Shown here: piece after piece, positions 1 to 12,248 of the stretch
Layout of the letters: every line of letters starts with the position of its first letter
How positions within the stretch are numbered: the stretch's first letter is position 1
From: Effrenium voratum
Taxonomy: Eukaryota; Sar; Dinophyceae; Suessiales; Symbiodiniaceae
Reading direction: 5' to 3'
DNA length: 64,000 nucleotides
NCBI GenBank assembly: GCA_963377175.1
Contig: CAUJNA010003317.1
Span: 186,001-250,000 of the forward strand
Program-made: the position numbers and the translations under genes
The notes under the pieces: generated by a model
Told to the model about the DNA's origin: nothing
What the model saw: only the letters and a program-made list of their open reading frames with translations
Databases searched by the model: none

Positions 1-699
1 CAGGTGGAAAATTGGGGCAGGGGGGGGTGGGAGGGGTGGGGAGGGAGGGGGGGGTGGGGTGGGGTGTTGGGTTACCGGAAATTCAACGGTTGTCACTTCC
101 GGGTGCAGAGCAAAAAGGGTGGTGGGGAGGGGGTGGGCAGGGGAAATGGGGTGGGGTGGGGGGAGGCACCGATTTGGGTGTGGCTCTTTTCCGGACTCGG
201 AGCTGGGGTATGCAAGTTTGATTTTCTGAATAGCGCCTTTGGGAGCTACCAGAAGTTCTGCAAGGACATGGTGGGGCGGCGACCGTTTGTTTTTGAGTTG
301 GAGCCCTTGGTTTTGGGGGGTGGTTTTAAGGGAAACCCAGAGGACGCCAACCCTCTCTCGTCTCTGGGGTGGCTCGTTTTTTTGGCTTGTGGGACCCCCC
401 CAAGTTGTGGTGGACCTTTCGGTTGTCCTTGAAAACGGCCAAAAAACGGTTCCCTCAACAAACAAACACCCAATTGAGTGTGTCTTTTGTAAAATTGGAG
501 CTCAGTTTTGGGGGTGTGTTAAAGTCGATCCTGGAATTTTCCTACACACTGGAAGTGAACCACCCATATACCACCAACCCATATACCACCAAATCAGGGT
601 TTTCATAGTTCTACTTACCATCAACCTTATCATGAATGGCCGGGTTTCCCTTGCTCCCCTTGCAGCATATTTCGGGGCAATCGACAGACAGACGCGCAG
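1..699. other. Non-coding, G-rich start of window
   Basis: No gene is recognised. The first 180 bases are a G-run-rich tract (GGGG repeats broken by T and A), which leaves reading frames open without coding meaning. A short direct repeat of CCATATACCACCAA occurs near 563-590. Confidence 0.5.
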
Positions 700-754
700 G
701 TACAGAGCGAGGATTGCACCAAAGACTTCGTGAGCTTTATGGAGGAGCTGATGG
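700..754 (+). CDS. Candidate exon, unidentified gene
   Basis: An AG|G acceptor at 698-700 opens a frame reading VQSEDCTKDFVSFMEELMG, followed by a GA-type donor (ATGG|GAAC), the same splice grammar as the calreticulin genes further along. The acidic, helix-like composition is protein-like, but 18 codons without a stop can occur by chance. It does not join in phase to the next candidate exon, so a missing exon or a false call is possible. No family recognised. Confidence 0.3.
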
Positions 755-2715
755 GAACATGTCCAACTCAGACAATGGTTTAATAGTTAGTCAAAGCCTG
801 GAAGAAAGTGACTAACCTGAAAACAGACCTACCTGGACCATCAAAACGTCCAACAACAAGGTGATTGCCCCACAATGATGGTTGGTGAAATTCCTTCATG
901 GGCAGTTTGATGGTCCAAGCAATGCTGACCCCATATGAATTTCAAGCCCTGTCTATTAATAGGGGGTGGTTTTGTGCCCCTCCAAAAGTAGTCTGATTCC
1001 CCACACTTCACCCAGGGACACCCCCACATTAAAAAACAGTGGTTTATTGTTCCGGGGTCAACATTATGTGCCTGGGGGACTATTGTAGCTTGTGCAAATT
1101 GTTGAGGTCATGGATGTTTCAGGTATGGAGCTCATAGTCAGAAGACCTCTTTTCTTGGAATTGGTGTCACTGAAGGAGTCACCACAAAGCACGACAATCA
1201 GTCGTCACCATGTCCCTTGATTACGATCGCACACAAAAATCAACAACTTGAATCTTAGCACCGATGTTTGGGCAGATATGGAGGCTTATGCTGGCGTTTA
1301 TGCGACCAGCTAAGTTTTATCAGGCAATACACCCCTTACACAAGCCGCATATGTGCCACGGCGAAAACTCGTTCTGTGGGTCGTGGTACATTCCCATAAG
1401 ATCGAAAGGTATGGTGATATTGCTCAGTTGCGCAAAGCGAATCGGTTGAAGTGACCTTTTGGTTTTCCTGTTTCGGTGCCTTTTGGTCAGATATCGAGAA
1501 CCATCCTGTTTTGGAATACTCGAACTTGGCCTTTCCAAAGAATACGGTTTAAAGCCACTCGAAGAAAAAACAAAAAGCTTTGGCTTGTTTTCAACAGGAA
1601 CTGACCATTTTAGGGGTCCTTGATTTTTGAGACACCCCCTTGTCGGTCAGTCTCCAAGGGCGTGTTCAACCTGCCTTTGGGTGGGGCGAATTCTGCCTGG
1701 AGGACTCCAGCTCCATTGTTATATGAAGCTAGAAAGAAGGATACTGTGGATGGTTGCGAAATCCAATTCGCATCACCTGAAAAACCAACAGACAGCAAAA
1801 CAAATCAGCGGAAGAGAGTCAAAATCGCGAGCGATTTTAAGCCAGGGGTCTGGACAACATGAAAAACTGATCCATCCCCTTAGTTTTCTTGTGTGGGGAA
1901 AACTAACAAGTATGCGGTAATTATTTGTGGAGTCACAATCAAATCTGGTAAAGGGGACTACTCCAAAATATGAAAACTCTGTGCTTGGCATTGTTTCACA
2001 CGTGAGCAGTCCCCGCTGTTTCCGCTGTACCGCCCCAACTTTGCTGGCCCGGTGAGGGCTCATATACATTGTCCGAGTAACATCACGATGCTCCATACTG
2101 TGGATGGTTGCGAAATCCATTTCGCACCACTTTGAAACCATGGTTGAAACAACTGTCTGTTGGTACGTTTCATTTGCCAGGCCTGTGTTGGGGGTGTGCT
2201 GGAAGGGGCTTTGAAGTTGGAAAACCTGGATAAATCTAAAGCCAGGAACTCACCCCATAATTTTTGGGAAATCACCCAACTTAAACAGTTGTTTTTTCGG
2301 TTCCAGGTAGATTTTCTGAAACCATTCCACCATGGGGTGAAAGGTGGTTTGTTCGATGCCCTTGTCACCTGGGAATTCAACCGCAGACCTGGAAGGAAAC
2401 CAAATATTTGGGGTCTCCCCATTGGATTTCTGCATCGTGCTTCGTAGCAGGTTCGGTACTAAATGGGTTCCACTGGTTTTAAGTTGCTCGAACAAAACCC
2501 TTTCTAAACCGTCCAGAGCACATCCACTCGATTTTACAACAAAAGCTCCCCTATCTATATATATATATACAAATACCTGCATGACCCACCTTTTTCTTTC
2601 AACAAGTCGTTGGGGACCATTCACAGACAATGAAACAGTGAAAAACAACATGTTTTCTTCTGGCTTGCGATTAAACAACAACACAGATAACGTCTCCAAG
2701 GCCGCGTCTCCCCAG
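755..2715. other. Non-coding stretch with a dispersed palindromic repeat
   Basis: No supported exon. Two copies of a repeat beginning TACTGTGGATGGTTGCGAAA lie near 1741-1790 and 2096-2150. The second contains an 18-base palindrome, TGCGAAATCCATTTCGCA (2109-2126); the first copy has one arm mutated. It looks like intron or intergenic DNA. Confidence 0.45.
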
Positions 2716-2790
2716 GAGGGCCTGGATCGCATCGAGGAGTTCCTGGGCCCTAAGACCTGGCAGCAGCCCCGGCGGCCCCAAGACCTCCAG
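2716..2790 (+). CDS. Candidate exon, unidentified gene
   Basis: After a CCCCAG acceptor the frame reads EGLDRIEEFLGPKTWQQPRR, protein-like and GC-rich. A little downstream (about 2780-2860) a different frame reads an acidic serine-rich stretch (PSDESSDESSRNAP), so either the exon ends earlier than drawn or a second exon or frameshift is present. The 3' end is uncertain. No family recognised. Confidence 0.28.
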
Positions 2791-2859
2791 GACTGTCCCC
2801 GTCCCGTCGGACGAGTCGTCGGACGAGTCGAGTCGAAACGCGCCGAACCCGCGCCGTGC

Positions 2860-5800
2860 AGTTTTTGTTTGGTGGGGGGTGGGGGGTCTGAACAGCGGCG
2901 CCTAACATGTGCCTGCTTGTTGCCAAAGGGAAACCAGGGTGGCGATGAACGTGGGCATCGTTTTGGTGATTCATGTCCACTTAGGTGAGGAACAGAAAAA
3001 AGTATCGCGGTTCGGTTCTCTCACTCCCTGAGTTGCGTTGATTTGCTTTGACTGAAACGGTCATCACTTTTCGGGTTACCCGCGTGGTAAAGCTTCAACT
3101 TTGTTTGACCAATCCACGGAAGATGAGAGTTCCTCTAGGCTGTTCTTTAAAACCACCAAAAAGGGGTGCCAACTCTGAAAAGAAACACGCAAAGTTTATG
3201 TTTGTCTTCAGTTGCTGAAGTTGTTCTTCTTGTCATTCGCATTTTTTCTCTGTTTCGGGCAACCCCTAGTTGAGATTTGGATTGGTGGGGCCTGGAAAAT
3301 TGAAGCGCTGGTTCTTCCTGAACCACCAATCTGTCACTGGGGATCCATACTGTAACACAATCGATAGGCAAAAAGGGAAGCACAAATTACAGAAACTCGG
3401 CCGGGGATCCAATTCTCATCTCAGGTTTAGACGACTCAGGCCAAATCAATCTTACATTTTCGCGGGTGGCATTACCTTAGCATGTTTGTTTCCGCGCATT
3501 CGGCAACGGAAGCAATTGTGATTTGCCAACGGCCAGTCAGTGTGCTGCGCCCAGGTTTTTGGAAGATGTACCTTTGGGTTGCTGGAAGCCTACCTAGCGT
3601 GGGAAAAACGAAGCTGTCACATAATCTGATTCCCCAAGCAACCTCGAAGGGGATGGGGATGGATGTTTTTTTGAGGGCGCTCTGTGTTGAGAAACACGTA
3701 TTTGAATTGGGGGTTGTCTATGGGTCATGTAAGGGCATGGTCCCTTTCTTGAAGAACAAGCATTTTGGCACAAGCTCAAATCTTAGCCATGCTGTGGCCT
3801 CCAAAACAGATTACTTTAGGGTAGACTAAACTGAGTTTACCCCAAATTGGTGGTTTGGATAGGTGGTTAAAGGGTTTATTTGGGAACCACCCCCGAACAC
3901 CTCTGAGCTTTTGGTCTCCAAACCACCCTTTTTGATAGCCGGTGAACATGTCCCCTACTCCTTGGGTATGATGTCAACCCTCTACTAAAAAAGGTATCGG
4001 TCCTTACCATGGACAATCGTTCGTAAAAAAGAAAAACAACTGAATGAAAGGGGTACTGTATTTGGAGTAGGGGGTGACATGCTTTTTGGCGAGGTCGGTT
4101 TTAGTCTAGGGAATTGATGGTATGGCTTTGCGGCCGAAACGCCACTAACATATAAGCTTGTGAGGCGATACATACCACTTATCTAAGCACCAATCCTATT
4201 GTTGTCCCCCCAATCCCAATAGGGGCTAATAGCAACCGATAAGGCCTGGGGGCTAATAGAGGTCTTTTTGGATTTTTGAAGGTCCCCTCTTTGGGGGGGG
4301 GGGCCCTTGCCATAGAAATCACTTGATCGCAAATTTGCCCTTGGCGTGGAACAGAGCCACCAGTTCAACCACGACTATATGGCACCTTTTCAGGGGCACT
4401 GGTGACAAGTGGGTGTGCTATCTTGCTTTTAGGTTTAGGGTTTAGGGTTTAGTTGTTTTTTTCTTCTTCTTTTTTCCGGGAGAAACCAGCCATTGTGGAT
4501 TTCGGGTTCCAGATTTCCCGTTTTCGAGACTTCCATTTGGCGCCAGGAACGCCTTGAGGAGGCCTTGAAGGAGAGTTCGTCGGGGGAGTTTCTGGACAGG
4601 TGCCCAGTTTCTGAGGTCCCTGGTTTGGGGGGGTCCTAATTTGGTGATATTCCGTTTGGTTTCCCTCTCAACCAACCCTAAGGGCATGGAGATTTACTCA
4701 TGGTGGATTAGTTTGACTGATCCGGGTGATCAAAGTCACAAACTGGGAAGGTTTCCCTTTAACCTACCAGAATAGCGGGGCCAGTGTGACTCGACCCCAC
4801 CCTTTAGCTTCCCCTTGGTCAATTTGCAGAGGTCCCAAAAGGTGAAGAATTAATTTCCAGGCCCTTTGGGGTAACTGAGACTTTGTTTGCAGGGGGCGTG
4901 TCCCTCAAAGCCTACCAAACCAAGAGCATCCACCAGAGTGTTGCTGCGTAGCCCTTTTCGTTCCATTCGCCGGCAATTCGAGCTGACAGAAACCCACCGA
5001 AGATGGATGGATTTTTGGGCGGCTCGCCTTTTTTCGGGGTTGGTACCCCTTTTGTGTGAACCAAAAGGAAACCAAGGGAAAACCAAAAGAGAAACAAAAG
5101 GACACCAATAGGAAAAGCGGGAAACAAAAGGAAAACCACCGACTTGGGTCCAATGTGTGTGTTGCCATTCGATCAAATTGGCTTGGTTTGCCCACGATGA
5201 ATTCCGATTCGTTGCCGAAGTCTTCGGTTTGGTTGTCGCTCAGCACACAGGCCTTTTGCCCGGATGAGAATCCCAGACCAGTAAGGTCCTTCGTTCCGAC
5301 TTGGATTTTTGCAGTTTTTGTTTTCCCCGGAAACCAACTACGCAAACCGGCTTTTTTGTGTGTTTTCAGATTGCCGCTGAGTTTTGTGAAATGCAGCGCC
5401 CAGCTGTAGGAGAATCTGTTTAACCCACCGTGGAGCCTTAATTCCCCCAAGAGTGTTTCCAATCTTGGTCAATTAGCTAGTGGACAACCTCTTTGAGCCT
5501 GTTGTGGGCATTTCTTCCCCAAGGAGTGCTAGGTCCCCCAGTAGTGTAGAGGCCAGAATGGACAATGGCGTGGTTGGGTGTGGCTGGTGTACTTGCAAGA
5601 TTTTGGGAATCCACCATATCACAAGGTGATTTCCCATGTGTGTGTGTGTGAGTGTTTTTTTGTTTTCTTTTCAAGACCACCCTTTTGACCTTGGTTCAAA
5701 GGGAAACCAGAAGAAACGCCGAATTCCAGTAGTTTTGTTGTTTTTTTTGGGGGGGGACCATGTTTTCAGGTAGAATTTGATTGTAAGGTTCCCCTTAGTT

Positions 5801-6069
5801 GGTGGTTTGGTTTGGTGGGATGAGGGGATTTGAACCGGCTCTTGCGGAGGGCAACTCTGGTTTCCCAACCATCCCGAACTAGGTCACCGATCCAAAGCAT
5901 CAAGGAATTTCAGAAATGGGCGTGTCGGATTTTGTTGAAGGGACCCGGCTTTTAAAAGAAAAGCACAAAGGAAGCCAGCATTTTGTGGTTGGCCCCTCAA
6001 AAACTCACTGAATTCCTGGACAAGCGAGGGAACGGGAAAAACCCAAAAACCCGCGCCGAGTCGGCATAG
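2860..6069. other. Long non-coding stretch (intron-like)
   Basis: No exon supported. It contains a telomere-like tract near 4430, (GT)n near 5635-5652, a poly-G run at 4294-4304, and pieces of a dispersed element that on one strand reads AAAGGGAAACCA (for example 5056-5125 and 5696-5720). Open frames here have no recognisable protein content. Confidence 0.45.
4427..4452 (+). repeat. Interstitial TTTAGGG telomere-like tract
   Basis: Three consecutive TTTAGGG-type units (TTTTAGG then TTTAGGG twice) occur inside non-coding DNA. TTTAGGG is the telomere repeat reported for dinoflagellates and many plants; three units is far shorter than a telomere, so this is at most an interstitial relic. Confidence 0.5.
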
Positions 6070-6142
6070 GAGCTGCCTGAGAAGATCCGCTTCGAAGCCA
6101 CGGATGCCGCCATGGCACAAGTGCAGAGCCTTGGAATGATCG
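6070..6142 (+). CDS. Exon of an unidentified gene
   Basis: An ATAG|GAG acceptor opens the frame ELPEKIRFEATDAAMAQVQS, then LGMI, ending in phase 1 before a GT donor (ATCG|GTTTG). The phase fits the exon at 7301 exactly: the final G plus CG makes an alanine codon. Composition is charged and helix-forming. I do not recognise the family. An alternative GA donor sits about nine bases earlier. Confidence 0.5.
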
Positions 6143-6283
6143 GTTTGTTCGGGGGGGGGATGTTTTAGGTGACACGGATCTTCGGACCCTGGGGAGTCAT
6201 TTACCACGGCAATGTGTGGTATTTCACAGGGATCGTGAACAATTGACAGAGAGTGCTCGTATCCGTGTTACCTTGTTTTACTG

Positions 6284-6397
6284 CATCCTCCAGTAGTTCC
6301 CGTTGGCTCGGTTTCTTTGTTGGGAGAGGGTTCCCCTACTAAAATAGACTACAGGAAAAAAAAGTACCCTTTCTAACCTCTCTACTGGAGGACCTAG
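6284..6397. mobile_element. Family A inverted-repeat element, copy A1
   Basis: The left end TCCTCCAGTAG is the reverse complement of the right end CTACTGGAGGA(CCTAG). The core carries GGGTTCCCCTACTAAAATAG and GTACCC, shared with seven other copies in the window. Length (about 114 bp), terminal inverted repeats and lack of coding content fit a MITE or introner-like element. It lies in the intron between exons 6070-6142 and 7301-7412. Confidence 0.6.
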
Positions 6398-7300
6398 TTT
6401 AGCTGTACCCATAGGTGTCCTTTTGATATAAATCCTTTTGATGTGAACCCCTGGCCTTTACGGGTTAATTCACTGCTGCTTGTGGCCTTATGGGAAATCA
6501 GACTTCCAGATTGGGTGCAAACTGGCCATGGGGTCGTATTCTCACTTCTCGAGTTCTTGCACTTGAGCCACTGTTTGGGTTTGGACCATGTTGGCGCACA
6601 AAATGGGCCCGGACCAGGGTTCCTCAAATGGGATGCTCCTTTGGTTGTCCCCTCTGGTGGCAAATCAAACTTTGGGAGCCCATGTTTGGCAATCCACTCA
6701 GGAAGTGAGCCATGGGTGTCCTTTTGATCCGATAGTTTGCTTAGAAACAGATGACCAGATGGATTCCCACTGGCGTAGATAGATGTCATGTCTTAGGGAA
6801 GTTTCCATCCGTTCGTTCAAAGGAGCCGACATCTTTTCAGCAAACTACCCAAAAACCTGGAGAGAAACAGCTGATTTAACAAAAACAAAGGATGTTTGAA
6901 AGTCAGGGGCAATCAGCTAGAGCTGTACCCGTCCCATTCTCCGGGATCCTTCTCGAATGTGCCAAACCCACGCGCGAGAATGGGGCTGAAGAGAAGACCG
7001 GACTTGATCGAAAGTCGCTTTTGGGGTTTGGACCGGTTGAAAACAGGGGTCCCTACCATGTCCCTTTTTGGTGCTTTTGAACATCACCTTCTTGGCCCAT
7101 GAAAGGTGAGCGTTTTTTGTGGAGGTGATGTTTCAAGGGGAAATATAGGGAGCCCTGTTAGTGGACAACAACCATTTTGGGAACCTTTTTGTGGCCTATC
7201 CACGGAATGTCTCTGGTTTGGCAGATAGGCTTTTGAGGGGACAACCAAAGGAGCATCGGATTTGGGGAACCCTGGTCTGGGGCCCATTTTGTGCGCCAAG

Positions 7301-7412
7301 CGGCGGTTTCCGACTCGACTCGAGCTACGTCCCATGCCATCGATGTCGCAAGGCTTCATGAGGAATCCATGAAGGCCGAGCTGGTCCAGATGAAGGAGGA
7401 TTACGCCGCTCG
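7301..7412 (+). CDS. Exon of an unidentified gene
   Basis: The frame reads AAVSDSTRATSHAIDVARLH, then EESMKAELVQMKEDYAA(R): charged, alanine- and glutamate-rich, and likely coiled coil. The acceptor is CAAG|CGG and the donor CG|GTGAAA. Incoming phase 1 matches the exon at 6070 and outgoing phase 2 matches the exon at 8228, so three exons chain without a break. A false exon set would rarely agree in phase at both junctions. Function unknown; the helical content would fit a structural or scaffold protein, which is inference only. Confidence 0.55.
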
Positions 7413-8174
7413 GTGAAACTGCAAAGTGCGTAAAAACAGTTACTGGGTTGTTTCTTTGATACCCGTGGGCGCTGGACTGGGTGGAATGCTCTGGTGATGC
7501 AGGTCTGCTTTTTTGAGAACCTCGATGCCCTTTCTTTTATGGCTTAAAGGGAAATCAAAAGCAAACCCGAACGCAAGCAACAGGTAGCGTTCTTACCTGT
7601 CAGGGGGTCAAACATTTGGATATCGATCTGTATGCGTTTTCTCCGAGAAAAAACAGAGGCCAAAGATTGAGGCAAGACTGGCCTTTGAAAAGGATGGGCT
7701 CACTCCTGGCGTGCCTGGACCCTAGCCACTTTTTGGGAACACGCCGCTTTCATGGTTGTTGTTGGGATGCATTTTGTGTTTTGCTTACCCAGCAAAGGAA
7801 TTTTGGGAGGGACAAAAGACATTATGTGCTGTAGTCTCACGTCCTGAGTTGCTGGACTTTAGCCGCTATTTGGGTGAAACCATGTTAGTGGTAACTAAAT
7901 CACAAGTTCCGAGACTCTCTTTTTTTACCAATCTACTTGAGCGGAAGGGAGTAGTTGGTTCCCCACATTTACCCTCCAAATGGATCCACATGAGTCAAAT
8001 GTTGGGACACTTGTTGCAAGTCGGATTGAATCCCCTTTCTGAAGGCGAAAGTTGCTGGTTTTTCGTTTAACTTTAGCACGGTTTGCCGGTTCCAAACGTT
8101 GCGCAACCTAAATTACGACTTTCCTAAATTTCAGACTACAACTTTCTGTGCACAGCTAGAACTAGAAGGACTTT

Positions 8175-8219
8175 GCGGATGGTAGTGGTGGTGGTGGTGG
8201 TGCTGGTGGTGGTGGTGGC
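8175..8219. repeat. GGT trinucleotide microsatellite
   Basis: About 13 near-perfect GGT units lie directly upstream of the exon at 8228, separated from its acceptor by only a few bases (GCATCCCAAG). Confidence 0.7.
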
Positions 8220-8227
8220 ATCCCAAG

Positions 8228-8310
8228 ATCTGAGGAGTGGGCTCGCGACACCTGGCAGCTGGAGCGGGAGGCGGCGGTCCGCGGGGACCTGCCACTCTTC
8301 TCGAAAATAG
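8228..8310 (+). CDS. Exon of an unidentified gene
   Basis: The frame reads (R)SEEWARDTWQLEREAAVR, then GDLPLFSKI, joining in phase to the previous exon and ending in phase 1 before a GC donor (ATAG|GCAGG). The tryptophan-spaced, charged helix continues the character of the upstream exon. A further candidate exon near 8653-8760 (frame EIRQTQAKRAEIRGRALRRK) is similarly charged, but I could not find an acceptor that keeps phase, so it is not listed separately. Family not recognised. Confidence 0.5.
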
Positions 8311-9724
8311 GCAGGCAATGGGATGGGGGTGCCAAGAAGCGGGTCAAGGGCGAGAATCTATGGTGGTTTGTGCCAGATTCTCGTTGTTTTTTTGTTGTTG
8401 GTGGGTGTTTTCTGCCAACTCCCTCTGGGTTTTGGGTGGTTTTATGCCAAATCCCGTGGGTTTTTGGCGGGTGGATTGTTTGCATAGCGAATCGACCTGG
8501 ACCCTTTGGGTTTCCCATGTTTCGTCCATTTTTGGTCAAGGAGCAAACTGGTTAACCTTTTACTTCCAGGTTCTTTGGGCAGGCGAGTGGGTTGCGTATC
8601 CGTTTGCAACTTAGGAAGTGGCACATCTTCGTGGCCACACGTGCGGAGTGAATTGTCCTCTTGAGACGGGCACGGAAATTCGTCAGACGCAGGCGAAACG
8701 CGCGGAAATTCGTGGCCGTGCCTTGCGTAGGAAAGCGGATCCGAGCCGAACACCACTCGAGTAGATCTTGTTTTTGTGTAGGGTATCCCTTTTTGTTGGT
8801 GGTTTCAAGGGAACGAAAAGGACACCACCACCAAGTTTGTGGGGTCCCCCCCCAAAAAAAAAACCACTCGCGGGGAATCAACATCCAACTTTGCATTTTC
8901 TGCAATTTGGAGTGGTCCTTAATCTCCCTCCTCGAGTTCGAGCGGCAAACAGCGGCTTGTTCTTTTTGCCAGTCCACCCGGGAAGTGCGAATTGCTTTGT
9001 CAAGGTCCCAAAGGGCCAATGGGCCAAGCCTTTGCTTTCAGGTCCCCGAAACAACCGGTGAGGTGTTAGATGGTGTTAGTGAACAAAGACATGGACTTGT
9101 TTTGGCCAACGGAGGTTCCTTGGAAATACTTCCAACCATTCTTTCCAGGGATCCTTCTTTCCAGAAAACCCTCAGAACCCCAGGGGAAACACAGGTTTTT
9201 GAAAAGAAGAATGGAAGAGGAATCCCCCCCCCCCCCCGAAAATAGGGATCACTTGCGTCTCAAGCCAAGCGGAGCGCTTCCGTAGCTTGGAATCTTGGAC
9301 TCTTGGAACTGATTTGTGTTTCGGCTTGTTCCCTGCCACCCTCCAACTTGCAGCTTCTGCAGCACCCTCCAACTTGCAGCTGCGTTTCTCAACCTAACCA
9401 ACATCCCCGTACGGCACGGTAACCAAAATGAAGTGGTTGGGACCTGGGTGCTGGTACCTGGAAATGCCCAGAAACCCCCCGCTGGACGTTCATTGGCGGC
9501 ACGCCGATAGGGAGTAGGCACTATCGTTGGCGTTCTTCCCATGGGACAAAACGGTGCGTTGTTGGCAAGCGCCCTTTGAACACTTAGTTTGGGCAGAAAT
9601 AGATGGATGTTTCTCAAGATACCCCAAGATGGCAAGTCAAGTGTATCTCGCCCCGGGAGACTGGATCGGATCGCGTTATATCGAGTTGGTCTCTGCTGCC
9701 GGCGATTGGATGGCCTGTGCCAAG

Positions 9725-9839
9725 AAGGTTGTTGTTGGGAAACATGTTACATGTTTGCTTGTGGGTTAGTGGTTGAAATCCAAATCCACTTAACTGCTAA
9801 AACTTTTTTTTTCCTGCTCCCCTTCCAACGTCAACCAAG
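9725..9839. mobile_element. Family B inverted-repeat element, copy B1
   Basis: Begins GGTTGTTGTTGGGAAACAT, carries the core GTGGTTGAAATCCAAATCCA, and ends CCCTTCCAACGTCAACCAAG, whose reverse complement resembles the start. About 115 bp, non-coding. A short 5' fragment of the same family lies at 7753-7800. Confidence 0.6.
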
Positions 9840-10706
9840 AAAGGCGCGCCCCACCATGTCAAACGAGGGACCCTTTCACCTAGGCCCTCGATGTCTTAAA
9901 TGGCCGGCGAGCGTAAAGCCCCATGAGGTCACTGGTCCACGTAGCACGAGGCTTCAGATGCTTGATCTTGTGCAGCTTTCTCCTTGGGCCACAGCGCCAT
10001 AACCTTGCTTGAGGTACTCTGAAGATTCATGCAATGAATGGTACTTGTCGAGAGAATGCTTTCCTCAAGCACCTTTCCAGGAATTCACCGCACTCTCTAA
10101 CCCCCGAATTTTGCGCAGCTTCCAAGCGTTCTGTGAAATCACAGCCCGAAGTTCGGTGGCACCCCACCAAAGCTTGGTGGCTCCCAGCCATCCACCCCCT
10201 TAACTTTTTCAGCTTTTTAGCTTTTTAGTATTTAGTGGTTGGTTTCCATTTCACCCCACTAAATGTTGAACACTTTTAGCGGATCTGAAAACCGACAGCC
10301 ACACCAAATATCCCAAATTGACGTGGGACATCCGAGCGAGGAGCCAGCATTTCAGGGCTCGTTGGTGCTTCGAGTCTTCGGACAAGCCCCCTTTTTGCTG
10401 CCCCATGGGGCGTTTTGCCTCTCACCTTCCTCCGAGCATGTACCCAAGCTGAGCAATACACCGGAAAACTTGTGGCTGATTGAAGTTTTGGCGACCCGCA
10501 TAGATTGTTTTTTCGGGCCGGTACATCCTCGGGGGATGACAATTCCCTCTCTCTTGGAGCCACGGTTTGCCACGGGCATGTTTTCAAACGCCTCGTGGCT
10601 CGCGCCGCCAAAAAACAGATCGAACGGGCGGTCGGGGGGGATTGCAGGCTTGTCTTGATTCTGGCGGGGCAGCTGGGTGTGCAAGCTACGACGGAAAGTA
10701 AGCCAG

Positions 10707-10804
10707 CTACGCCCCCCAGTAGTGCCCTGTTACCCTTTTTGGGAGGAGGGTTCCCCTACTAAAACAGGGTACCCTTATTCAAACCTCTTTAGTGGAGGAC
10801 CTAG
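10707..10804. mobile_element. Family A inverted-repeat element, copy A2
   Basis: Starts CCCCCCAGTAGTGCCC and ends AGTGGAGGACCTAG, with the family core GGGTTCCCCTACTAAAA and GGGTACCCTTATTC between. Slightly shorter than the others because the segment between ACTAAAA and GGGTACCC is deleted. Confidence 0.6.
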
Positions 10805-11964
10805 CCATGGTAAGGAAACTGACCCCAGTTAGATGAGTTAGTCCGCTTTTCATCATGGTTTTTGCCTACGTTCTATGTAGCTTGAACATCCAAGTAGAAG
10901 GCCTCAGGCGTTTCTTCCAAAAATGCAGCGGTCAAACCATTCTTAAGGAACTGCTGCAATTTTGAGAGCCCCACAGGACAACCCCATATACTCGAACCCA
11001 CTCGACAGGCCAAAGTTCAGGAAGCTGTTGTCTCGACATCTCGAGCAAAGGGTGAGCACATTGACCGGAGCCCCTTCAAGTTTCATGCTGGTTTCTGAAT
11101 AGCCCATATCGTTGAAGCAGTTGTTTCAACTACAAGCAACGATCCACACAGCCCCCAGACTGGAATCGAGTTTCTCAGGCAATATGCGAAAGGAGCTTCG
11201 CTTTAAAACACGAGTGACGGTCCAATTGCACTGAACCCGTTCATTGCGAGTTCCCCGGTTGCGACCTCACTTTCCCAGGACTCCGAATTGGGCAGATCGT
11301 GTATGAAGTTTGGGGATCCGAACTGGTGCGCTTTTATTTAGGCGGGGATTTGTGTGCAACCTCTTTGGTGGCTTCGACTCAAACAAAATCAACAGCCAAA
11401 TGAGTGGCTCCCCTTTCGTTCACAAGGTGACGTCAGCTCATATGGCAGCGGGGTCTATGCGGTTTTGTTTGGAGGTGGGCTATTAAAAATCATAGCAATG
11501 GTAGCGGTAAGTCTGAACTTTCTTTTCTGAGCAATAGGAAGTGACCCCAAAAAGTCTCAAAAGAAGGAAGCCAACAAAGAAGTCCATTTCACACACATAA
11601 ATTATTGTCCATCTCAACCTGGAGTGAAGTGTTGGTGAGTCCTTTTGTGTTAACCCTTCCAATTTCAGCCAACAGGAGTTTAGCTGCTCAACGGATTTGC
11701 TTTTTTATGACAAGCTCTGGGGGTAACACGAGCTCACGCTGTTAGCTTATTTGCCAAAATGTTATTTCAGGTTGTTGAGAACCGGAAAGAAACAAAAAAA
11801 GAAAAACATAAAAAGGGGAACCATCCGCTCTGAAAGCAGAAAGGAACATAGCTGGTTACCCACAACACGAGTCGCCTGGATTCACAGGGTAGGTTTTACA
11901 GCCAAAATCTTCCACGGTGAATTGGTTCCCAAAATTCGAGTGGTTGACTCCCCATTCTTTTCAA

Positions 11965-12044
11965 CCATCGTTCTTTCCAAAAACCGGCCGTTTTCCCCGG
12001 GTTTCCGGAGGTTTTCTAGAAAGAAGGATCCCTGGAAAGAATGG
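11965..12044. mobile_element. Family E inverted-repeat element, copy E2
   Basis: An 80-bp element bounded by CCATCGTTCTTTCCA on the left and TGGAAAGAATGG on the right, an imperfect terminal inverted repeat. The inner half, GGTTTTCTAGAAAGAAGGAT, is identical in the copy at 35143. A partial copy in the opposite orientation lies near 9136-9170. Confidence 0.55.
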
Positions 12045-12159
12045 GAAAGGTACCCCTACAAAAATAGCCCGATTTCTTCACTGGTGCAAATGGAATGGTG
12101 CCCGATGGAGACGGAGGCTCTTTTTTTTCTGGAAGGTATGCTAATCACTTCTAATTGCC

Positions 12160-12248
12160 TATTTGTTTCCCTCTTGGCTTTAAAGGGAATCTATCACTAC
12201 TGGACATGTTTTTTAGTTTTTCCAGGGGGCTTAAGCAAATAGAAGTGT
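12160..12248. mobile_element. Family C element, copy C1 (with degraded C2 at 13178-13246)
   Basis: Shares the words GGCTTTAAAGGGAATCTATC, ACTACTGGACATG and GGGGGCTTAAGCAAAT with copies near 20250, 25672, 40232 and 44374. In the best copy (44374) the ends CCATTTGCTTAGG and GGCTTAAGCAAATG are inverted repeats. C1 keeps the right end; its left end is worn. Confidence 0.5.

Noticed and set aside
5812..5875. tRNA-like sequence on the minus strand (GGTTCAAATCC box, CCA at the end)
   Set aside because: Acceptor arms pair over six bases but the total length is about 63, the T-stem fails and there is no proper D arm.
9629..9730. Protein-like frame MASQVYLAPGDWIGSRYIEL
   Set aside because: No acceptor or donor in a compatible phase, and it runs into a family B element.
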